Shown here: piece by piece, positions 60,204-64,000 of the stretch
How the letters are laid out: each line of letters begins with the position of its first letter
Position numbering within the stretch: position 1 is the stretch's first letter
Source: Streptomyces sp. NBC_00670
GTDB lineage: Bacteria > Actinomycetota > Actinomycetes > Streptomycetales > Streptomycetaceae
Direction of reading: 5' to 3'
DNA length: 64,000 nucleotides
Assembly (NCBI RefSeq): GCF_036226765.1
Contig: NZ_CP109017.1
Span: 2,309,501-2,373,500 of the forward strand
Translations under genes and position numbers: made by a program
Notes under the pieces: model-generated
What the model was told of the DNA's origin: nothing
Databases searched by the model: none
The model's input: only the letters and a program-made list of their open reading frames with translations

Positions 60204-63200
60204 CTACGCAGAAGCAGCCGCGCCCTGAGCCGCAACCGCCTGCTTCGGGCGGAGCGCCAGTACCGCCCGCTCCAGCCCCGGCAGATACCGGTGCGCCACG
60301 ACCGCCAGGGCGAGCGCACCCACCACCCCCACCCACGCCACCGGCCCGAGCGGCGTACAACCGAACAACTGACTGAGCCCCGGCGTCTGGATCAGCGCCA
60401 CCAGCGCCGCCGCCGAGCCGAGGGCGGTGAGCCGGACCAGCGGACTGTCCCGCCGGTCGGCCAGCGTCTGGGCGAGCTGCGTGCCGACCACCCCGCACAG
60501 CGCCATCGTCGTGGAGCGGCGCGCCGTACCCGGGGTGAAGCGCCCGACCAGCCAGGCGGCCGTCGCGCCGAGACACGTCGTCGCCGCACGATGCCGGATC
60601 TGGCGGATCAGCGGCTCGCCGAGCAGAGCCGTGACCAGCGGCTCCGCCGTCTCCACGTCGTCCGTCGGCACCTGTTCCTTCGGCGTGACGGCGACCGCCA
60701 TCGCCGGGAACAGGTCGGTGAACAGGTTCACCAGCAGCATCTGCCGGGTGGACAACGGAGCCGACCCCGACAGCAGCGTGCCGAGGATGCCGAAGCTCAC
60801 CTCGCCCGCGTTGCCGCCGATGAGGATGGCGATGGCGTCCGCGACGCTGCGCCACAGCGCGCGCCCCTCGGCGACCGCCTCGACGAGGACGGTCATGTCG
60901 TCGTCGGTGAGGACGAGGTCGGCCGCGTTGCGCGCGGCGGCCGAGCCGCGGGCGTTGATCCCGACGCCGATGTCGGCGGCGCGGATCGCGGCGGCGTCGT
61001 TGGCACCGTCGCCGACCATCGCCACCACCCGCCCCGCGTCCCGCAGCGACTCGATGACCTGGAGCTTCTGCTCGGGCGCGACCCGGGCGACGACCCCGAC
61101 GTCGCGCAGCATCCGGGCGCGCGCGGAGCGGTCGACGGCGGCGAGTTCGTCGCCGGTGACGACGCCGGTGTCCTCGGGCCAGCCCAGCTCGGCGGCGATG
61201 GACCGGGCGGTCCCCGGGTGGTCGCCGGTGAGCATCACGGGCCGCACGCCCGCCTCGCGCAGCCCGCGCACCAGGGCGGTGGAGCTCTCACGGGGTGTGT
61301 CCGCGAGGGCGAGCAGACCGGTGAACTCCAGGTTCTCCAGCGGGCGTTCGAGGACGTCGGCGGGCCGCTCGCCGTCCGTCAGCGGCCGGTGGGCGACCGC
61401 GAGCACGCGCAGCCCCCGGTCGGCGAGCTCGTGCGCGGCCTCCGTGGCGTGGTCGGTGAGCCCGGCGACGGCGGGCAGGACGGTCTCGGGGGCGCCCTTG
61501 ACGACGAGGACACGGCCGCCGCCGTCCTCCCGGCCGACGGCGGCCGAGTAGCCGCGGGCGGCCTCGAAGGGCAGGTACTCGTCCTGCCGCCAGCCGGGGT
61601 CGGGCCGGGCGGCGTCGAGGACGGCCTCGTCGGTGGCATGGGCGACACGGACGGAGTCGCCGTTGGGGCGGGGGCAGGCGCGGGCGGCGGCACGCAAGGT
61701 CTCCGCGCCGGCGTCAGCCTCATCGTCGGGCCGGTACACCGTGCCGTCCGCGTCGGTCAGCCGGACCAGGCGCAGCCGGTTCTCGGTGAGCGTGCCGGTC
61801 TTGTCGAAGCAGACGGTGTCCATCCGGCCGAGCGCCTCCAGCGTGCGCGGGGCGCGCACCAGGACCCCGCGGCGGCTGAGCCGGCGCGCGGCCGCGAGCT
61901 GCGCGACCGTCGCCACCAGCGGCAGCCCCTCGGGGACGGCGGCCACGGCGACCGCGACGCCCCCGCCGACCGCCTCGCGCAGGGGCGTGCCGCGCAGCAG
62001 CGACAGGCCGGTGACCGCCGCGCCGCCCGCCATGGTGAGCGGCAGCGCCTTGCGGGTCAGTTCCTGCAACCGGGCCTGGACGCCGGCGGCCGGGGGCGTG
62101 CGGGCGGCGAGGTGGACGGCGCGCGCGGACTCGGTGTGGTCGCCGGTGTCGACGACGACCGCGCGGGCGTGCCCGGCGACGACGGTGGTGCCCTCGAACA
62201 CCATGCAGCTGCGGTCGGCGACGGCGGCCCGCGGGGTGGGCGCGGTCTGCTTGTCGACGGGCAGCGACTCCCCCGTCAGCGCGGACTCGTCGACCTCGAG
62301 GCCGTCCTCCCACAGCAGCCGGGCGTCGGCGGGTACGACGTCGTCGGCCCCCAGCTCGATGACGTCGCCGGGGTGCAGCTTGGCGGCGTCGACGGTGCGG
62401 GGCTCGGCGTCGGGGGTCCCGGCGCGCACCCGGGCCTTGCGCTTCTGCTCGTCGAGCAGCCCGGACAGCGCCCGCTCGGCGCGCAGCCGCTGGACGCCGC
62501 CGACCAGAGCGTTGAGGTCGAGGGCGCCGAGGACGAGAAGGGCGTCGACGGCGGAGCCGAGGATGGCGGAGGCGGCGGAGCCGACGGCGAGGACGGGGGT
62601 GAGCGGGTCGTCGAGTTCCCCGCGTACGGCCCGGCCGAGCTGCCAGGACCAGCGGGCGGGAGCGAGTACGCGGACCTTTCCGGCGCGGTCGGCCAGCTCA
62701 CGCGCCCGTGCGGTCGCCTGTTCGACCGGGCCGGGCGGTGTCTCGGGCTCGTCCTGCAGCCGGTTCTGGACGTCCTTCGGCTTCAGCGCGTGCCAGGCCA
62801 CCCGGGGGCGGGGGTGCGGGGCGCGCGTCACGGCCACGCCGAGCGCCGCGCGCGCCCCGGTGTAGAGGGCGGCCGCCGCGCTGACGTCGACGGGCGCGTG
62901 GCGCAGCCCCGGCCACGGCGAGGGGCGGCCCCGCCGGGACTCGCCGACGGCGACGAGCAGCCCGGACAGCGCGGCCCCCGACCGCGCCAGCGTCTGCGAC
63001 CTGCGCCCCACCGCCCGCGCGGCGGGCACGGCGCTGAGCAGCCGCCACACGTCGGCGGGCCCGTGCGGGGCGAGCACGTCGGCCCCCCAGACGACGGCGG
63101 CGTCCCGGTCGGTGAGGGCCACGGCCACGTCCCCGGCGAGCAGCCCGTCGAGGACGTCGTCGTGACCGGCGGTGAGGTCGTCGGCCGTCACCCGGGCCAC

Positions 63201-64000
63201 CGTGACGACCGTGCCGCCGTGGCGGTCCCGCTGCCGCGCGACCACTTCCGCCAGTGGGCGTTCCGGGTCGGCGACGTGGTCGGCGAGGCCGGTGAAGTCG
63301 GCGAGGGCCGGGTGGTCGACGACCACCACGCGGAGCCCGGCCCGGCGGGCGGCCTCCAGGACCTCCTCCGCCCACGGGTCGGCGCCCCCGCCCGGCGCGA
63401 GCAGCGCGCTGGGATGCAGGACGAGCGTGTCGGCGGTGCCGAGCTGGGCCAGCCGCTCGGTGTCGCGGACCAGGACGCCCGTGCGGGACAGGGCCGCGGC
63501 GAGGACGGCGTGGAAGGCGGCGGGCCCGTAGCGGGCGGCCTTCGGGGAGCCGGCGAGCACCGCCTCGGCCGCCTCGCCGATGTCGTGCTTGACCAGCAGG
63601 GTCGCGGCGGCGCCCACCATGCTTCCGGTGGCGGCCGAGGCGGCGTACTCCTGCGCCGGGGAGGTGCGCAGCGGCGGGCGCGGGCACCGGCCGGCGGGTA
63701 CGCCGGTGCGGTCGGGCCGGCACACCTCGTCGTGCATCGCGTCGAACGCGGCGGCCCGTGCCACCGTCTCCCCCACCTGGCAGGCGCGCAGCGCCCCGTC
63801 GAGCACCAGTGCGGTGGGGGTACGGCCGGCGCCGTGGACGGCGGCGTTGGCGACGGCGAGGGCCAGGTCCATGCGGGAGCGGCCGATGCGGGTGCGCAGC
63901 CAGCCGCGGAACCGGGGGTTCTCGCGCAGCAGCGTCGTGACGGCGGTGACCGGCCGCGGCGAGACCGGCAGCCGCAGGGCCGAGCCGGCGAACGCCAGGC
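60204..64000 (-). CDS. Large P-type cation-transporting ATPase, CtpI-like (5' end outside window)
   Basis: At least 1265 residues in the window; the frame stays open to position 64000 and reads LAFAGSALRLPVSPRPVTAV upstream of the apparent ATG at 63872, so the start is beyond the edge. P-type ATPase core: DESALTGESLPVDKQ, AVPEGLPLVATVAQLAAARR, MDTVCFDKTGTLTENRLRLV (phosphorylated Asp), VKGAPETVLPAV, VMLTGDHPGTARSIAAELG and MVGDGANDAAAIRAADIGVG. A long N-terminal region is present (GLLVAVGESRRG and neighbours). Length and P-E-G-L-P motif fit CtpI-type enzymes of unknown ion. Membrane protein; substrate not inferable. Confidence 0.9.
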   Translation of the reverse strand, partial: LAFAGSALRLPVSPRPVTAVTTLLRENPRFRGWLRTRIGRSRMDLALAVANAAVHGAGRTPTALVLDGALRACQVGETVARAAAFDAMHDEVCRPDRTGVPAGRCPRPPLRTSPAQEYAASAATGSMVGAAATLLVKHDIGEAAEAVLAGSPKAARYGPAAFHAVLAAALSRTGVLVRDTERLAQLGTADTLVLHPSALLAPGGGADPWAEEVLEAARRAGLRVVVVDHPALADFTGLADHVADPERPLAEVVARQRDRHGGTVVTVARVTADDLTAGHDDVLDGLLAGDVAVALTDRDAAVVWGADVLAPHGPADVWRLLSAVPAARAVGRRSQTLARSGAALSGLLVAVGESRRGRPSPWPGLRHAPVDVSAAAALYTGARAALGVAVTRAPHPRPRVAWHALKPKDVQNRLQDEPETPPGPVEQATARARELADRAGKVRVLAPARWSWQLGRAVRGELDDPLTPVLAVGSAASAILGSAVDALLVLGALDLNALVGGVQRLRAERALSGLLDEQKRKARVRAGTPDAEPRTVDAAKLHPGDVIELGADDVVPADARLLWEDGLEVDESALTGESLPVDKQTAPTPRAAVADRSCMVFEGTTVVAGHARAVVVDTGDHTESARAVHLAARTPPAAGVQARLQELTRKALPLTMAGGAAVTGLSLLRGTPLREAVGGGVAVAVAAVPEGLPLVATVAQLAAARRLSRRGVLVRAPRTLEALGRMDTVCFDKTGTLTENRLRLVRLTDADGTVYRPDDEADAGAETLRAAARACPRPNGDSVRVAHATDEAVLDAARPDPGWRQDEYLPFEAARGYSAAVGREDGGGRVLVVKGAPETVLPAVAGLTDHATEAAHELADRGLRVLAVAHRPLTDGERPADVLERPLENLEFTGLLALADTPRESSTALVRGLREAGVRPVMLTGDHPGTARSIAAELGWPEDTGVVTGDELAAVDRSARARMLRDVGVVARVAPEQKLQVIESLRDAGRVVAMVGDGANDAAAIRAADIGVGINARGSAAARNAADLVLTDDDMTVLVEAVAEGRALWRSVADAIAILIGGNAGEVSFGILGTLLSGSAPLSTRQMLLVNLFTDLFPAMAVAVTPKEQVPTDDVETAEPLVTALLGEPLIRQIRHRAATTCLGATAAWLVGRFTPGTARRSTTMALCGVVGTQLAQTLADRRDSPLVRLTALGSAAALVALIQTPGLSQLFGCTPLGPVAWVGVVGALALAVVAHRYLPGLERAVLALRPKQAVAAQGAAASA

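Noticed and set aside
1..64000. CRISPR array, rRNA operon, or intact prophage
   Set aside because: No regular short repeats with spacers, no rRNA sequence, and no phage structural genes were seen.

Overview
The window is high-GC actinobacterial chromosome, almost certainly Streptomyces. Support comes from the codon usage, frequent GTG/TTG starts behind GGAGG-type ribosome sites, and the gene set: an Mbl actin homologue, a principal-type sigma factor of the HrdA kind beside primase DnaG, MatB, an assimilatory nitrate/nitrite reductase set with GlnR-like boxes, and PPDK. From memory this resembles the matB - mbl - hrdA - dnaG - nasA - nirB - ppdK stretch of the S. coelicolor core; I could not run an alignment.

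Layout. Positions 1-4.2 kb: the start of a Tat-exported protein, a broken DinB-like gene, an IclR/SMP-30 operon, a hypothetical gene and an ATP-grasp ligase. 4.4-8.2 kb: matB, an LD-carboxypeptidase and mbl. 8.3-9.7 kb: a convergent SLOG / SLATT (2-TM) pair. 9.8-18.7 kb: a complete FxSxx-COOH (Fxs) peptide-modification operon read leftward. It runs from a 55-residue precursor ending F-E-S-A-L through a TIR-like FxsC, a 1335-residue P-loop/TIR/NB-ARC/TPR FxsT and radical-SAM FxsB to an HExxH protein fused to an AAC(3) acetyltransferase domain. 18.8-20.1 kb: a decayed secreted-protein fragment and a lipoprotein with three near-identical Cys-bracketed repeats. 20.15-23.67 kb: a small integrated element bounded by a 45-bp duplication of the 3' half of a CAU tRNA. 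It carries a GNAT enzyme, an HTH-TPR regulator and a truncated HemC-like protein, with no recognisable integrase. 23.6-24.1 kb: three tRNA genes.

24.2-38.2 kb: YtxH protein, FGGY kinase, a heterodimeric ABC exporter, hrdA, dnaG, an FAD reductase, dGTPase, an FAD monooxygenase and a sirohydrochlorin chelatase-like protein. 38.4-41.7 kb: a YdcF/SanA-like protein and nitrate reductase, enclosed by about 116-bp inverted repeats. 41.8-45.8 kb: small lipoprotein, CutA, an M4 metalloprotease, and an exported protein with a class F sortase. 45.8-50 kb: nirD, nirB and an FAD reductase in one overlapping operon behind a GlnR-like box. 50-64 kb: alpha/beta hydrolase, ppdK behind an intergenic region rich in palindromes, an LtaS/sulfatase-like membrane protein with a 335-residue disordered tail, an MFS exporter, dusB, and a large CtpI-like P-type ATPase that runs off the right edge.

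Functional links. nasA, nirBD, the extra FAD reductase and the chelatase (siroheme supply) form an assimilatory nitrate pathway with matching GlnR-type operators. hrdA and dnaG sit together as transcription and replication core genes. The Fxs operon is the strongest candidate for an under-described system: its precursor gene is very short and easily missed, and the HExxH-AAC(3) fusion is unusual. The SLOG-SLATT pair is a second, smaller candidate for nucleotide-linked membrane effector biology.
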